Below are positions 1 to 9,762 of a stretch of 50,486 bases of DNA, in pieces. Both the position numbers and the translations under genes were made by a program. The stretch is from NCBI RefSeq assembly GCF_014305155.1, contig NZ_JACRUK010000025.1, forward strand, positions 1 to 50,486. Reading direction: 5' to 3'. Every line of letters begins with the position of its first letter. Position 1 is the first letter of the stretch. The DNA is from Flavobacterium muglaense. Lineage in GTDB: Bacteria > Bacteroidota > Bacteroidia > Flavobacteriales > Flavobacteriaceae. Under the pieces are notes generated by a model. The model did not search any database. It saw only the letters and a program-made list of their open reading frames with translations, and was not told the DNA's origin.

Positions 1-1548
1 AATGTTCCTGATGCTGTTGGAGTACCACTAATTGTAATTGTATTCGAAGCAAAAGTAGCTGTAACTCCTGCAGGTAATCCTGTTGCAGTTCCTATTCCTG
101 TTGCTCCTGTTGTTGTATGCGTAATAGCTGTTAAAGCGGTATTGATACACAACGTTGGTGTTGTCGAAGCCGTTCCTGCTGTATTAGCTGGTGTAACTGT
201 AATAGTTCCTGTTGCATTCACAGTTCCACAACCACCTGTTAACGGAATGCTGTAGCTGAATGTTCCTGATGCTGTTGGAGTACCACTAATTGTAATTTTA
301 TTGGATGCAAAAGATGCTGCAACTCCTGCAGGCAAACCTGTTGCAGTTCCTATTCCTGTTGCTCCAGTAGTTGTATGTGTAATAGCTGTTAAAGCGGTAT
401 TGATACACAACGTTGGTGTTGTCGAAGCTGTTCCGGCTGTATTAGCTGGTGTAACTGTAATAGTTCCTGTCGCATTCACACTTCCACAACCGCCTGTTAA
501 CGGAATGCTGTAGCTGAATGTTCCTGATGCTGTTGGAGTACCACTAATTGTAATTGTATTCGAAGCAAAAGTAGCTGTAACTCCTGCAGGTAAACCTGTT
601 GCAGTTCCTATTCCTGTTGCTCCTGTTGTTGCATGTGTAATAGCTGTTAAAGCAGTATTGATACACAATGTTGGTGTTGTCGAAGCTGTTCCGGCTGTAT
701 TAGCTGGTGTAACTGTAATAGTTCCTGTCGCATTCACACTTCCACAACCGCCTGTTAACGGAATGCTGTAGTTGAATGTTCCTGAAGCTGTTGGAGTACC
801 ACTAATTGTAATTTTATTGGATGCAAAAGTAGCCGTAACTCCTGCAGGTAAACCTGTTGCAGTTCCTATTCCTGTTGCTCCAGTAGTTGTATGTGTAATA
901 GCTGTTAAAGCGGTATTGATACACAACGTTGGTGTTGTCGAAGCTGTTCCGGCTGTATTAGCTGGTGTAACTGTAATAGTTCCTGTAGCATTCACAGTTC
1001 CACAACCGCCTGTTAACGGAATGCTGTAGTTGAATGTTCCTGATGCTGTTGGAGTACCACTAATTGTAATTTTATTGGATGCAAAAGTAGCCGTAACTCC
1101 TGCAGGTAAACCTGTTGCAGTTCCTATTCCTGTTGCTCCTGTTGTTGCATGTGTAATAGCTGTTAAAGCAGTATTGATACACAACGTTGGTGTTGTCGAA
1201 GCTGTTCCGGCTGTATTAGCTGGTGTAACTGTAATAGTTCCTGTAGCATTCACAGTTCCACATCCGCCTGTTAACGGAATGCTGTAGTTGAATGTTCCTG
1301 ATGCTGTTGGAGTACCACTAATTGTAATTGTATTAGAGGCAAAAGCAGCAGTAACTCCACTAGGTAAGCCTGTTGCAGTTCCTATTCCAGTTGCACCAGT
1401 AGTTGTATGTGTAATATTCGTTAAAACGGTATTGATACACAACGTTGGCGTTGATGATGCTGCTGTGACCGTATTGTTTGGGGTAACAGTTACCAAAACT
1501 GCTTTTACATCCGAACATCCGATCGCGTTTGTGCCTTTAATATAATAA
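1..1548 (-). repeat. Six tandem 258-bp coding repeats (86-residue modules)
   Basis: The motif AATGTTCCTGATGCTGTTGG or a close variant recurs at 1, 259, 517, 775, 1033 and 1291, an exact 258-bp period. The array continues beyond the left edge. Units differ by scattered single bases. The rightmost unit (1291-1548, the most N-terminal in the protein) is the most diverged. The period is a multiple of three, so gain or loss of units keeps the frame. Confidence 0.95.
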
Positions 1549-3221
1549 GTTCCTGCCGTTGCAGCCGTTGGTGATGCATAAGCACTTGTTGCAGCCGAAT
1601 TAGTCCAATAGGTATACGTTTGTCCAGAAGAACTGCCCGCTGTTATAGCTGCTGCCGTCAAATTAACTGTAGAAGGAGAACAAACTGCAGCTGGATTATT
1701 TATTGCTAAAACGTAAGCTGAGCAATCTGGATTTACAATAAGACATTGAGGCGTAAGATTTGATGCGATCCCTCCCGTTGTTGTTACATTAGAATTACTG
1801 TTTGTAAAAGCAGATGGATTACCTGAGCATGATGTATTATATTGTCCTAGTACATTGGTTATTTTAACTGTAAAAGTAGCTGTAGCACCTCCAGGTAATT
1901 TTAATCCCGAAACAGAAAAATTACCAGAACCTGCAACCGCCGTAACTGTTGCTCCAGAGCCTCCTCCTGTATAAGAAGTTGTCACCTGAGGACTAGCCGC
2001 AATTTTAATTTTACTTGGTAAAGTATCTACAAAACCTAAATTGGATAAAAGTGCCGCCCCTCCAGCAGTATTTTCTACTACCCATGTATATGTAGCAATT
2101 CCCCCATCGATAATAACCGAAGGAGAAACTGTTTTAGTTAAAGTTGGTGCCGAAACATCAATCGATATAAAATAGGAACCTGACGCCAGAAAATCCCCAC
2201 CAGTTGATCTCTGCTGCAGACGAACATCCATTGGGTTATTAGAATTGGGTAAAATACCTGCTGCATCAAAAATATCAGCATCATAATCCCAAGCTTCAGC
2301 AGGACCATAGATATGACCACCACTTATTGGATTCCTTGAAGTAACGTTTCCTGACAAAGCTGGACCTCCATCTGAGGTCACATTATTATTTACCGAAACC
2401 GCTATACTACTATTCAAGGCATCATCTGTACGCCCTGTCATTGGATCTGCTAATCTCGTTAACGCTCCGGTAGTTTGTCCAAAACTTATTAAATCGCTAT
2501 AATTTCTATCTCCATAAGTTCCTGTTACACCGATTACAGCGTTAACAACGCCTGAAGCTGGTACCGTTACACCTGTTACATCAGAATTTACCGTTGAATT
2601 ATTAAAAAACTGCCAGTTATCAGCAACCGTTATATTTCGAGCTGGCGAAGCTGGGTTACTATATACCACAATAATAGACCAACCACCCATAGGTAAAGTA
2701 GTTGAATCTGGCAGAGGATCAGCAAGGAAATACCTTCCTGCAGTTCCACCTGAAGCCACACTAACATAACCATTTGCCGGCATCATTGAAGTAACATCCC
2801 AAATAGCTTGGTAATAAGAGTTTGTATTATTATTAGCTAAGGCAGTCGCAGTGGACAAAAGAGTGTATGAACCTGCACCCGGAGCTTTAAATTTTACCGA
2901 AGTAAACATCCCCCCTCCAATACCTTTTTCTATTGCTAAATAAGCTTTTTCAATAGTAGAACCAGCAGGAAGTATCAAATCCGAACTAGTCGAAAGCGTT
3001 GTACTGTTGTCATTATCTACATCTGGCGTAAGACGGGTATTACTAAAATACCCATTATTAGACGTAGAACTATAATACCATGAGTTTCCAAATAAGGTTG
3101 CCCCTCCTCTAATTACCGCTTGATAGCGGTTAGTGCTTTGAGCTAATGATACTGAACTAATCAATACCATAAAAACTACTAGAAATAACTGATTCTTTAG
3201 ATTGTGTAATTTTTTAATCAT
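1..3221 (-). CDS. Giant secreted repeat protein / putative surface adhesin (N-terminal part; C-terminus outside the window)
   Basis: The frame is open from an ATG at 3221 to the window edge, giving about 1073 residues with the C-terminus missing. Residues 1-27 form a signal peptide ending SLA-Q. Residues to about 350 are a Ser/Thr/Asn-rich, beta-predicted region that I do not recognise. Roughly 360-455 look like a DUF11-type bacterial surface domain (it begins [13 protein letters not shown]). One Ig-like module follows, then from about residue 558 six tandem 86-residue modules, each with the Cys-containing signatures TLCINT and [10 protein letters not shown]. Such arrays are typical of large flavobacterial exported proteins that usually end in a gliding-motility or T9SS sorting domain, which cannot be seen here. 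Adhesion is inferred from architecture only. No Shine-Dalgarno is visible, as is usual in this phylum. Confidence 0.85.
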   Translation of the reverse strand, partial: MIKKLHNLKNQLFLVVFMVLISSVSLAQSTNRYQAVIRGGATLFGNSWYYSSTSNNGYFSNTRLTPDVDNDNSTTLSTSSDLILPAGSTIEKAYLAIEKGIGGGMFTSVKFKAPGAGSYTLLSTATALANNNTNSYYQAIWDVTSMMPANGYVSVASGGTAGRYFLADPLPDSTTLPMGGWSIIVVYSNPASPARNITVADNWQFFNNSTVNSDVTGVTVPASGVVNAVIGVTGTYGDRNYSDLISFGQTTGALTRLADPMTGRTDDALNSSIAVSVNNNVTSDGGPALSGNVTSRNPISGGHIYGPAEAWDYDADIFDAAGILPNSNNPMDVRLQQRSTGGDFLASGSYFISIDVSAPTLTKTVSPSVIIDGGIATYTWVVENTAGGAALLSNLGFVDTLPSKIKIAASPQVTTSYTGGGSGATVTAVAGSGNFSVSGLKLPGGATATFTVKITNVLGQYNTSCSGNPSAFTNSNSNVTTTGGIASNLTPQCLIVNPDCSAYVLAINNPAAVCSPSTVNLTAAAITAGSSSGQTYTYWTNSAATSAYASPTAATAGTYYIKGTNAIGCSDVKAVLVTVTPNNTVTAASSTPTLCINTVLTNITHTTTGATGIGTATGLPSGVTAAFASNTITISGTPTASGTFNYSIPLTGGCGTVNATGTITVTPANTAGTASTTPTLCINTALTAITHATTGATGIGTATGLPAGVTATFASNKITISGTPTASGTFNYSIPLTGGCGTVNATGTITVTPANTAGTASTTPTLCINTALTAITHTTTGATGIGTATGLPAGVTATFASNKITISGTPTASGTFNYSIPLTGGCGSVNATGTITVTPANTAGTASTTPTLCINTALTAITHATTGATGIGTATGLPAGVTATFASNTITISGTPTASGTFSYSIPLTGGCGSVNATGTITVTPANTAGTASTTPTLCINTALTAITHTTTGATGIGTATGLPAGVAASFASNKITISGTPTASGTFSYSIPLTGGCGTVNATGTITVTPANTAGTASTTPTLCINTALTAITHTTTGATGIGTATGLPAGVTATFASNTITISGTPTASGT

Positions 3222-3911
3222 GTATTTTTAATATAAAATATTATTAAAATATAAAATTCAATAACGTATGTTGATAAGCTTTTAATTCATTTTAAATAGT
3301 GTAGCTATGTTACTCAGTAACAATTTCAAGCACTACTCCTTATTCCTCATTAAACACGTTCGTAGTTATTAACAACAAAACGCCTTGTGTAGCAATTCCT
3401 ACTAAATATTCAAAATAACCACTATGCCGCGAAAATATAATAATTTGAAGCACTTCAATATTATACTCGTCTATTCACATAAAAAATCGATTAAAGGTAA
3501 TAATTTTCTAGATCATAGCAACAATTTCGGTCATCTACAACTATAAAATAGCTTTTTTTATAGTATTAAACTTACTCATTTATATTTTTTATTAACAATG
3601 AAAATCGTTAAAACAAGAGTTATCAACAATTGCCAAATAAATTATACTACACTATACCGCGATTGATTCTTGCATACCTCTTGAAGGTAGCGAATTATAT
3701 TTAAAAATCCAAATTCTTTACCTACCTAACCTACATACGACATTAAGAGTTGAACGGTTTTAAAATAAAAAACCAAAATGACTCTTAAAACAAATTAATA
3801 TTGTATTATCAATGGATCCATTTATTAATCGTTTTTTAATACTTCAACAGTCCCAAAAAAAAGAATGTTTGGTTACTTTTAAAAAATAGAAAAGTAAAAA
3901 ATAGCAGAAAA
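3222..3911. other. 690-bp AT-rich intergenic region between divergent genes
   Basis: No credible gene is visible. It should hold the promoters for the minus-strand adhesin and the plus-strand glycosyltransferase, but I could not find a clean TAnnTTTG box for either. It contains a 15-bp palindrome at 3308-3322, an AT-rich hairpin around 3541-3563 (CTATAAAA/TTTTATAG) and a small inverted repeat near 3675 (TACCT/AGGTA). Confidence 0.6.
3308..3322. promoter_or_regulatory. Palindrome TGTTACT-C-AGTAACA, possible operator of the adhesin gene
   Basis: This perfect 7+1+7 palindrome lies about 90 bp upstream of the adhesin start codon. It has no T-tract, so it is not a terminator. A protein-binding role is inference only. 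Confidence 0.25.
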
Positions 3912-4970
3912 ATGAATATGAATTGTAAAACCATTTTGATAACACCACTAAATTGGGGCTTAGGACACGCTTCGCGATGTATCCCAGTCATTAAAGCATT
4001 ACAAGAAAATAACTTTATCCCGATTATAGCTTCTGATGGTCCTGCATTAGATTTACTAAAAAAAGAGTTTCCCTATATCAAAACTTTAGTATTGCCTTCG
4101 TACCAAATTGAATATCCTAAAAATGGAGCTTACTTTAAATGGAAAATACTACTGAACAGTCCGAAGACCTTAATGGCAATTTGGAAAGAAAAAAAAATGA
4201 TTGAAAAATGGATTCAGCAATATGAAATTGACGGCATTATCTCTGATAACCGCTTAGGATGTTATTCGACTAAAATCCCTTCTATTTATATTACACATCA
4301 AATCAACGTGCTTACTGGAAGCACAAGCTGGATTTCCAGTAAATTGCATCAACAGTCTATCCAGAAATTTACCCAATGTTGGATTCCTGACCTGGCCACA
4401 AAACCCAACCTAGCCGATGTACTAAGTCATACTAATGCCGCCAACTTAAAACTAAAACACATAGGCCCTTTGAGTCGAATGGTAAAAAAAGAACTTCCAA
4501 TTCAATATGATCTAATGGTACTACTATCTGGACCCGAACCACAAAGAGGAATACTGGAAACGCGCTTAAAAACAGTACTCAAACGCTATAAAGGCGAAGT
4601 GCTTTTTATCAAAGGAATACTAGAGAAAACACAAACAAGAGAGAAGATAAAAAACATTAACTACTATAATTTTATGACTACCCGGCAGCTGGAACAAGCT
4701 TTTAACGAAAGTGAAACTATACTTTGTCGCTCTGGATATACCACCATTATGGATCTAGTTAAACTTGGAAAGAAGGCGTTTTTCATTCCAACACCGGGGC
4801 AATACGAACAAATTTACCTTGCCCAAAAATTTCAGAACGAAGGCATTGCACCCTACTCTAGCCAAGACGTCTTTACAATAGAACACCTATTTGAACTAAA
4901 AAAATACAAAGGTTTTGAGCGCATCAATAATCCCATTGACTGGGAGTCACTGTTTCAAGTATTTCAATAA
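3912..4970 (+). CDS. GT-B fold glycosyltransferase (family 28 / MurG-like)
   Basis: The 352-residue protein begins with a Rossmann strand and the glycine-rich acceptor loop NWGLGHASR (residues 15-23). The C-terminal half carries the donor-binding signature RSGYTTIMDL...GKKAFFIPTPGQ.EQ (about residues 276-305), typical of MurG-like GT-B enzymes that use nucleotide sugars. No signal peptide or membrane span is seen, so it probably acts at the cytoplasmic face. The acceptor cannot be told from sequence. It is a lone gene closed by a strong bidirectional terminator. The start could be the first Met or the one two codons later. Confidence 0.8.
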   Translation: MNMNCKTILITPLNWGLGHASRCIPVIKALQENNFIPIIASDGPALDLLKKEFPYIKTLVLPSYQIEYPKNGAYFKWKILLNSPKTLMAIWKEKKMIEKWIQQYEIDGIISDNRLGCYSTKIPSIYITHQINVLTGSTSWISSKLHQQSIQKFTQCWIPDLATKPNLADVLSHTNAANLKLKHIGPLSRMVKKELPIQYDLMVLLSGPEPQRGILETRLKTVLKRYKGEVLFIKGILEKTQTREKIKNINYYNFMTTRQLEQAFNESETILCRSGYTTIMDLVKLGKKAFFIPTPGQYEQIYLAQKFQNEGIAPYSSQDVFTIEHLFELKKYKGFERINNPIDWESLFQVFQ

Positions 4971-5007
4971 AAAAACTGACTTTCTTTTAAAAAGAAAGTC
5001 AGTTTTT
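4970..5007. terminator. Bidirectional terminator between glycosyltransferase and phoU
   Basis: A perfect inverted repeat of about 19 bp centred at 4988/4989 (core ACTGACTTTCTTTT / AAAAGAAAGTCAGT) has an A-tract on the left and a T-tract on the right, so it can stop transcription from both convergent genes. Confidence 0.9.
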
Positions 5008-5034
5008 TTATTGAAATTACCTATCGTACAACGC

Positions 5035-5703
5035 TTACTTTTTATCTGTAAACTTTTCGTGTTTAATTGTTTTAGCATTGATCATAAAATAAACCGATTC
5101 GGCTATATTGGTGCAATGATCAGAAATTCGCTCGATATGCTTTAATGCTAATATTAAGTGCGTACCCGAAACAACAGTTTTAGAATTGTTTTTCATTTCA
5201 CTTATTATATTTTCGATTGCTGTAGCACTTTTAGTTTTGATACTTGTATTCAACCTAAAGATATCTTCAATTATAGATTCATCCAAATTCTCAAAACACT
5301 GATTGGTTTTTAATGTTACCATCTCCACCTCGCTAGTAATCTCAGCAATATCAAACTTTGAGATTAGCTCATGCTTTTCTTTGATGCTCTTGGTTAATTT
5401 AATAATACTTATCGATAGATCACCTATTCTTTCGATCTCATTACTCATTTGCATTGCCGACATAATGAATCTTAAATCGCTAGCAACTGGTTGTTGTAAT
5501 GCAAAAACACTTTGACAAATATCATCGATTTTAAGATCTAATTTATCAATTTTACTTTCTGTTTTTTTTAATTCTTTGTTTTCAGATCCTGGTTCAGATA
5601 GCAATGATTTTACCGCTTCGCTCACCTGAGATTCTGCCAAGCTTCCTATTTTTATTATAATATTTTTAAGCTTTCCTAATTCTGTTTCTAAGTGTGATGC
5701 CAT
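5035..5703 (-). CDS. phoU: Phosphate signalling protein PhoU
   Basis: This is an all-helical protein of 222 residues, the usual PhoU length, made of two similar three-helix repeats. In other bacteria PhoU links the Pst transporter to the PhoR kinase and holds PHO genes off when phosphate is plentiful. I place the start at the ATG at 5703, giving MASHLETELGKLK, which matches the usual PhoU opening. An in-frame ATG at 5769 would add 22 unusual residues and overlap pstB by 8 bp. It is the last gene of pstC-pstA-pstB-phoU, 58 bp after pstB. Helix repeats contain ESKIDKLDLKIDD and RISDHCTNIAESV, the latter typical of the conserved second-repeat helix. Confidence 0.93.
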   Translation of the reverse strand: MASHLETELGKLKNIIIKIGSLAESQVSEAVKSLLSEPGSENKELKKTESKIDKLDLKIDDICQSVFALQQPVASDLRFIMSAMQMSNEIERIGDLSISIIKLTKSIKEKHELISKFDIAEITSEVEMVTLKTNQCFENLDESIIEDIFRLNTSIKTKSATAIENIISEMKNNSKTVVSGTHLILALKHIERISDHCTNIAESVYFMINAKTIKHEKFTDKK

Positions 5704-5761
5704 TTTTTTTAAAGATTTAAGGATAAAGTTAAACGATTTTTGATTTAAATCAAAATCGGTA

Positions 5762-6514
5762 TCAACCAAACCTTCCTGTTATGTAATCTTCCGTTTGTTT
5801 AATTGTAGGTTTTGTGAAGATTGTTTTTGTTTTATCATACTCAATCAATTTACCCATATAAAAGAAAGCAGTATTATCACTTACACGACCTGCTTGCTGC
5901 ATATTGTGTGTTACAATAACGATCGTATATTTATTTTTTAGCTCGTAAATAAGCTCTTCTACTTTGGCAGTCGAAATAGGATCTAATGCTGATGTAGGCT
6001 CGTCCATTAACAAGACCGAAGGCTGAATAGCCAAAGCTCTAGCAATACACAAACGTTGTTGTTGTCCACCTGAAAGTTCAAAAGCCGATTTTTTTAACTT
6101 GTCTTTTACCTCATCCCAAAGCGCTACTTGTTCAATCGAAGTCACTACTCGTTCTTCGATTTCATTTTTATCCGTAATTCCGTTTACTCTTAAACCGTAA
6201 GCAACGTTTTCATAAATGGTTTTAGGAAAAGGATTGGGTTTTTGAAAAACCATCCCAACATTTTTTCTCAAATCATCAACATTCGTCTGTCTTTCATAAA
6301 TATCAACTCCATCGATTAAAATACTCCCGGTCATGTGGGTGTTATCAATCAAATCATTCATTCTATTTAACAAACGTAAATAAGTAGATTTTCCGCAACC
6401 AGAAGGACCGATTAATGCCGTAACTGTGTTTTCCTTCATTGACATTGAAATGTCGTGCAAAGCTTGAAATTCTCCGTAATTAAAATTTACGTTTTTAGAT
6501 TCTATTTTATGCAT
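5762..6514 (-). CDS. pstB: Phosphate ABC transporter ATP-binding protein PstB
   Basis: The 250-residue ATPase drives high-affinity phosphate import through PstCA. Walker [10 protein letters not shown] is at residues 36-44, the Q-loop VFQKPNPFP near 89-97, the ABC signature LSGGQQQR at 147-154, Walker B VLLMDEP at 167-173 and the H-loop histidine at 203. Length and motifs are complete. It starts 1 bp after the pstA stop, so the two are translationally linked in one operon. It acts at the cytoplasmic face and, with PhoU, probably conveys phosphate status to the neighbouring kinase. Confidence 0.97.
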   Translation of the reverse strand: MHKIESKNVNFNYGEFQALHDISMSMKENTVTALIGPSGCGKSTYLRLLNRMNDLIDNTHMTGSILIDGVDIYERQTNVDDLRKNVGMVFQKPNPFPKTIYENVAYGLRVNGITDKNEIEERVVTSIEQVALWDEVKDKLKKSAFELSGGQQQRLCIARALAIQPSVLLMDEPTSALDPISTAKVEELIYELKNKYTIVIVTHNMQQAGRVSDNTAFFYMGKLIEYDKTKTIFTKPTIKQTEDYITGRFG

Positions 6515-6515
6515 G

Positions 6516-7394
6516 TTAATTCGTTTTTACTTTGTTTCCATAATATTTACGAAGGGCATTCGCTAATAAATTAGAAATTAATACAATTATAATTAAAACA
6601 AGCGCAGTACCATAAGCCATTGCTCTTGATGCTTCAATATTTGTTCCGCTGGTTGAAATCACATATAAGTGATAAGGCAATGCCATGGCTTGATCAAAGA
6701 TTGATGTTGGCAATTTAGGTAAAAAATACGCTGCAACGGTAAATAAAATTGGAGCGGTTTCCCCAGAAACTCTTCCTACTGACAAGATCAATCCTGTTAT
6801 AATATTAGGGAAGGCAATAGGAAAAACAATTTTACTAGTTGTCTCCCACTTACTCGCTCCTAACCCATAACTCGCTTGTCTAAAAGTATCGTCTACTGCT
6901 TTTAATGATTCTTCGGTGGTTCTAATAACAATCGGTAAAACTAGTAAACCTAATGTTAAACCACCCGCTAAGATAGAATCACCAAAACCCATTTTATTTA
7001 CAAACAATGACATCCCAAATAATCCAAAAACAATCGAAGGAACTCCCGCAAGGTTGTTTGTCATTTGCTTGATTATTTTTTTAATCCAACCGTCTTTTAC
7101 ATATTCGTTCATGTATATGGCAGCCAAAACCCCTACCGGAAAGGCAAACACCATACTTACTAGAACCAAACAAAGTGTCCCTACGATGGCAGGAAAAATC
7201 CCACCCTCGGTCATTCCGTTTTTAGGCATTTCAGTAATAAACTCCCAACTAATTACTCCGATTCCTTTTATAACAATAAAAGCTAATATTACAAACAACA
7301 GCGCCACGATCGCGTAACTAGTAAATGTAAATATTCCGAAAGCAATATTTTGATTTCTTCTTTTTTTCTTTGCTAAACTACTTTGTTGACTCAT
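6516..7394 (-). CDS. pstA: Phosphate ABC transporter permease PstA
   Basis: This 292-residue inner-membrane protein has six predicted membrane helices. A basic N-terminus (KKKRR) is followed by a long first helix at about residues 18-46. The coupling motif between helices reads [20 protein letters not shown], with the EAA-loop form seen in PstA. It forms the phosphate channel with PstC. It lies 2 bp downstream of pstC and 1 bp upstream of pstB in the same operon. There is no sign of damage. Confidence 0.95.
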   Translation of the reverse strand: MSQQSSLAKKKRRNQNIAFGIFTFTSYAIVALLFVILAFIVIKGIGVISWEFITEMPKNGMTEGGIFPAIVGTLCLVLVSMVFAFPVGVLAAIYMNEYVKDGWIKKIIKQMTNNLAGVPSIVFGLFGMSLFVNKMGFGDSILAGGLTLGLLVLPIVIRTTEESLKAVDDTFRQASYGLGASKWETTSKIVFPIAFPNIITGLILSVGRVSGETAPILFTVAAYFLPKLPTSIFDQAMALPYHLYVISTSGTNIEASRAMAYGTALVLIIIVLISNLLANALRKYYGNKVKTN

Positions 7395-7396
7395 GC

Positions 7397-8605
7397 TTAA
7401 TGTTTTTTATGAGAATTTCTATTAGTAACCAATTCTACTAACATATTAATTCCAAAAGTGATTATAAATAAGATACATCCCAAAGCAAATAGCGCTTCAT
7501 AATGCAATCCTCCATTAGGCGCTTCGCCTAACTCAGCCGCAATAGTTGCTGGAATGGTACGTACTGGCTCTAAAAGCGTGTGTGGTATTACTGCCGCATT
7601 ACCCGTAACCATCAATACTGCCATTGTTTCACCAATTGCACGACCAATACCTAATATCGCTCCTGCTGTAATCCCTGAAGCCGAATAAGGAATCACGATC
7701 TTGTAAATTGTTTGCCACTTACTTGCTCCTAAAGCTAAACTAGCTTCTTTCATAGCACGAGGCGTGTTACGCATTGCATCCTCGGATATCGTGATAATGG
7801 TAGGTAAGGCCATAATAGCAAGGACTACACTTCCTGCTAACCCTGTTTCTCCTACTGGTAAATCAAAGGTACTTTGTATTAAAGGAACAATGATCACCAA
7901 ACCAAAAAACCCATAAACTACAGAGGGAATTGCTGCTAGCAATTCGATTAAAGGTTTCAACAAACTGCGGGTTCTTTTCTTAGCAATTTCACTTAAGTAG
8001 ATTGCTGCTGCAAGTCCTATTGGCAAAGCCAACAAAATAGCTCCAAGACTCACCCATAAGGTTCCATAAATTAAGGGCTTCACTCCCATTTGCGCTATTG
8101 GCTGTGCGGTAGGAAACCACTCTTCACCAGATAAAAATTCAGACACTTTGATTTTATCAATATCTAGTTCTCTTCCTTTGAAATCTTTAGCCTTATACTT
8201 ATCAGAGAAAAAGGCAATAATACCTGGAGTCTTTGCGATAAGCTCGTTTATTTTGTCTGGAAAAAATTCAAAGTTCTTTCCTAATTCTTCCTCCGTATAA
8301 TAATCTGTAATATCGCCTGCTCTAAACAAAACGATCGGCAAATCCTTGCCTCCCAATTGTTTCCAATTGGTGATTTTTTGATCGTAGATATCTTTTATCT
8401 CTGAAGGTTTTATTTTTTTTACTTGGTTATCGACTGAGACTGCTAATAAAAAACCATCATCAATAGGTTTCTTTGTAAAAACTCCCGCTCCTTCGATAAA
8501 TAGAAAAAAGACAATCAAAATAACCGTAATACTAGTCGCAGCGCTACTTAGCATTAAAATTGTTTCAATAATTTTTTCTTTAATCTGTTTAAAATTTGTT
8601 TTCAA
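7397..8605 (-). CDS. pstC: Phosphate ABC transporter permease PstC with enlarged periplasmic loop
   Basis: Permease partner of PstA. Helix 1 lies near residues 20-40 and the five core helices occupy the C-terminal half, with the EAA loop MRNTPRAMKEASLALGASKW. Between helices 1 and 2 is a loop of about 120 residues containing PSEIKDIYDQKITNWKQLGG and, later, KTPGIIAFFSDKY. These resemble two conserved parts of PstS itself (see findings). Start choice: the frame extends to a TTG at 8629, but that codon lies inside a good -7 promoter box (8627-8634) and would precede the transcript. The TTG at 8605 gives 402 residues and a leader of about 17 nt. An ATG at residue 27 of the long form is a third option. 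Confidence 0.9.
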   Translation of the reverse strand: MKTNFKQIKEKIIETILMLSSAATSITVILIVFFLFIEGAGVFTKKPIDDGFLLAVSVDNQVKKIKPSEIKDIYDQKITNWKQLGGKDLPIVLFRAGDITDYYTEEELGKNFEFFPDKINELIAKTPGIIAFFSDKYKAKDFKGRELDIDKIKVSEFLSGEEWFPTAQPIAQMGVKPLIYGTLWVSLGAILLALPIGLAAAIYLSEIAKKRTRSLLKPLIELLAAIPSVVYGFFGLVIIVPLIQSTFDLPVGETGLAGSVVLAIMALPTIITISEDAMRNTPRAMKEASLALGASKWQTIYKIVIPYSASGITAGAILGIGRAIGETMAVLMVTGNAAVIPHTLLEPVRTIPATIAAELGEAPNGGLHYEALFALGCILFIITFGINMLVELVTNRNSHKKH

Positions 8606-8626
8606 ATCAGTGTATTTTATTTTTAG

Positions 8627-8693
8627 CAAAATTACGCTAGGCCAGCCCCTTTAATGTTCACACAGCATTATCCTTATGTTAACTTAATGTTAA
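8627..8693 (-). promoter_or_regulatory. pstC promoter with predicted PHO half-sites
   Basis: Reading the minus strand, the -7 box TAATTTTG is at 8634-8627. Half-sites TGAACA (8660-8655), TTAACA (8682-8677) and TTAACA (8693-8688) stand 20, 42 and 53 nt upstream, that is 9 nt plus 1, 3 and 4 steps of 11. The fit with the other phosphate genes is the basis of the call. Confidence 0.65.
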
Positions 8694-8712
8694 GCGAAAG
8701 TTGTACAAACAC

Positions 8713-8743
8713 AAAAAAAGCTGCCTAAAAATAGACAGCCTTT
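8713..8743 (-). terminator. Terminator between pstS and pstC
   Basis: On the minus strand, AAAGGCTGTC and GGCAGCTTTT pair around an 8-nt loop, with two G-U pairs, and run into a T-tract. It closes the pstS transcript before pstC, which has its own promoter. Confidence 0.75.
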
Positions 8744-8766
8744 CCTTCAATTATAATTATCTTTTA

Positions 8767-9630
8767 TTATTTCAACGGTACGTATCCTACTTCTGAAACA
8801 ATTTTTTGACCTTCTGGTGAAAGAGCAAAATCAACGATTGTTTTTACTTTTGCTGCATTTGTTTTATCAAACATGTAAAACAAAGGTCTAGAAATTGGGT
8901 ATGATTTATCTTTAGCACTTGCTACAGATGGCTCAATAAAAGTTTTACCTTGATCATAAGATACTGAAAGTTGTTTTACTTCTTTTGTCTCATACGCTAA
9001 ACCAATATATCCTATAGCTCCTTTAGTTTGCCCTACTGCTTGAACGATTGCTCCAGTAGCTGGTAAACTTAAAATGTTTGAAGCATAATTTTTCTTACCC
9101 ATTACCTCATCTTTAAAGAACTCGTATGTTCCAGATGATGATTCTCTTGAATAAGCTACAATTTTAGCATCTTCTCCACCTACTTCTTTCCAGTTTGTAA
9201 TTTGACCTGTAAAGATTTTTTCTAATTGCTCACGTGTCAATTTCCCTACTTTATTTGCTGGATTAACGATAACCGTTAACGCATCATAAGCAATAATCAC
9301 TTCTTCTATTTCTTTTTTCATTTCAGAGAATTTCAATTTCTCTTCCGTCTTCATATCTCTTGAAGCCATTGCAATATCAGTAGTTCCATCGATCAACGCT
9401 GTTAATCCTACACCTGTACCACCACCTACAACAGTTACACTTACATTAGCATCTGCCTTCATTAAATCTTCAGCTTCTTTTTGTGCCAATGGCAAAACAG
9501 TGTCACTTCCTTTGATTGTTACCGATATAGCATTTGCTTTCGATTCCGCCCCTTTATCTTCTGTTTTTGCTTTACCACAACTTAACATACCAATCAATGG
9601 CAACATTAAAAACAATTTAGTTTTATTCAT
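8767..9630 (-). CDS. pstS: Periplasmic phosphate-binding lipoprotein PstS
   Basis: The 287-residue protein has a lipoprotein signal with lipobox GMLSC (Cys18), so it is probably anchored in the periplasm. It has the two-lobed substrate-binding fold. Phosphate-contacting motifs of the family are visible: KGSDTVLPL near the N-terminus, the segment TDIAMASRDM and SRESSSGTYEFF. The lobe motif LEKIFTGQITNWKEVGG is intact. It delivers phosphate to PstCA. It is a separate transcription unit, with its own PHO-type promoter upstream and a terminator before pstC, which allows more binding protein than permease to be made. Confidence 0.96.
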   Translation of the reverse strand: MNKTKLFLMLPLIGMLSCGKAKTEDKGAESKANAISVTIKGSDTVLPLAQKEAEDLMKADANVSVTVVGGGTGVGLTALIDGTTDIAMASRDMKTEEKLKFSEMKKEIEEVIIAYDALTVIVNPANKVGKLTREQLEKIFTGQITNWKEVGGEDAKIVAYSRESSSGTYEFFKDEVMGKKNYASNILSLPATGAIVQAVGQTKGAIGYIGLAYETKEVKQLSVSYDQGKTFIEPSVASAKDKSYPISRPLFYMFDKTNAAKVKTIVDFALSPEGQKIVSEVGYVPLK

Positions 9631-9662
9631 TTTTTTATTTTTTAGTTTTTTTTAATTTTTTA

Positions 9663-9696
9663 CAAAAGTACCGACCCAATGTTAACTCTGTGTTAA
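9663..9696 (-). promoter_or_regulatory. pstS promoter with predicted PHO box
   Basis: The minus strand reads TTAACA (9696-9691), 5 nt, TTAACA (9685-9680), 9 nt, then the -7 box TACTTTTG (9670-9663). The two perfect half-sites are 11 bp apart and lie where a -33 element would be, as expected for an activator of the PhoB type. Confidence 0.75.
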
Positions 9697-9762
9697 GCTA
9701 ATATTATCCAATATTTATTATTTATGTTTATAGAAATAACAATCCATTTCACAAACCAATTA

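Noticed and set aside
301..1545. Open frames of 70-85 residues in tandem on the plus strand
   Set aside because: They are antisense to the long minus-strand repeat gene, follow its 258-bp period and have no signal of coding; they are shadows.
1..1548. Repeat array as a possible CRISPR
   Set aside because: The unit is 258 bp, with no spacers of unique sequence, and lies inside a coding frame.
3222..3911. A small gene or tRNA in the long gap
   Set aside because: No credible frame with a start near a -7 box, and no cloverleaf-like structure was found.
5769..5769. Longer start for phoU at 5769
   Set aside because: It adds 22 residues not seen in the family and overlaps pstB; the ATG at 5703 gives the standard opening.
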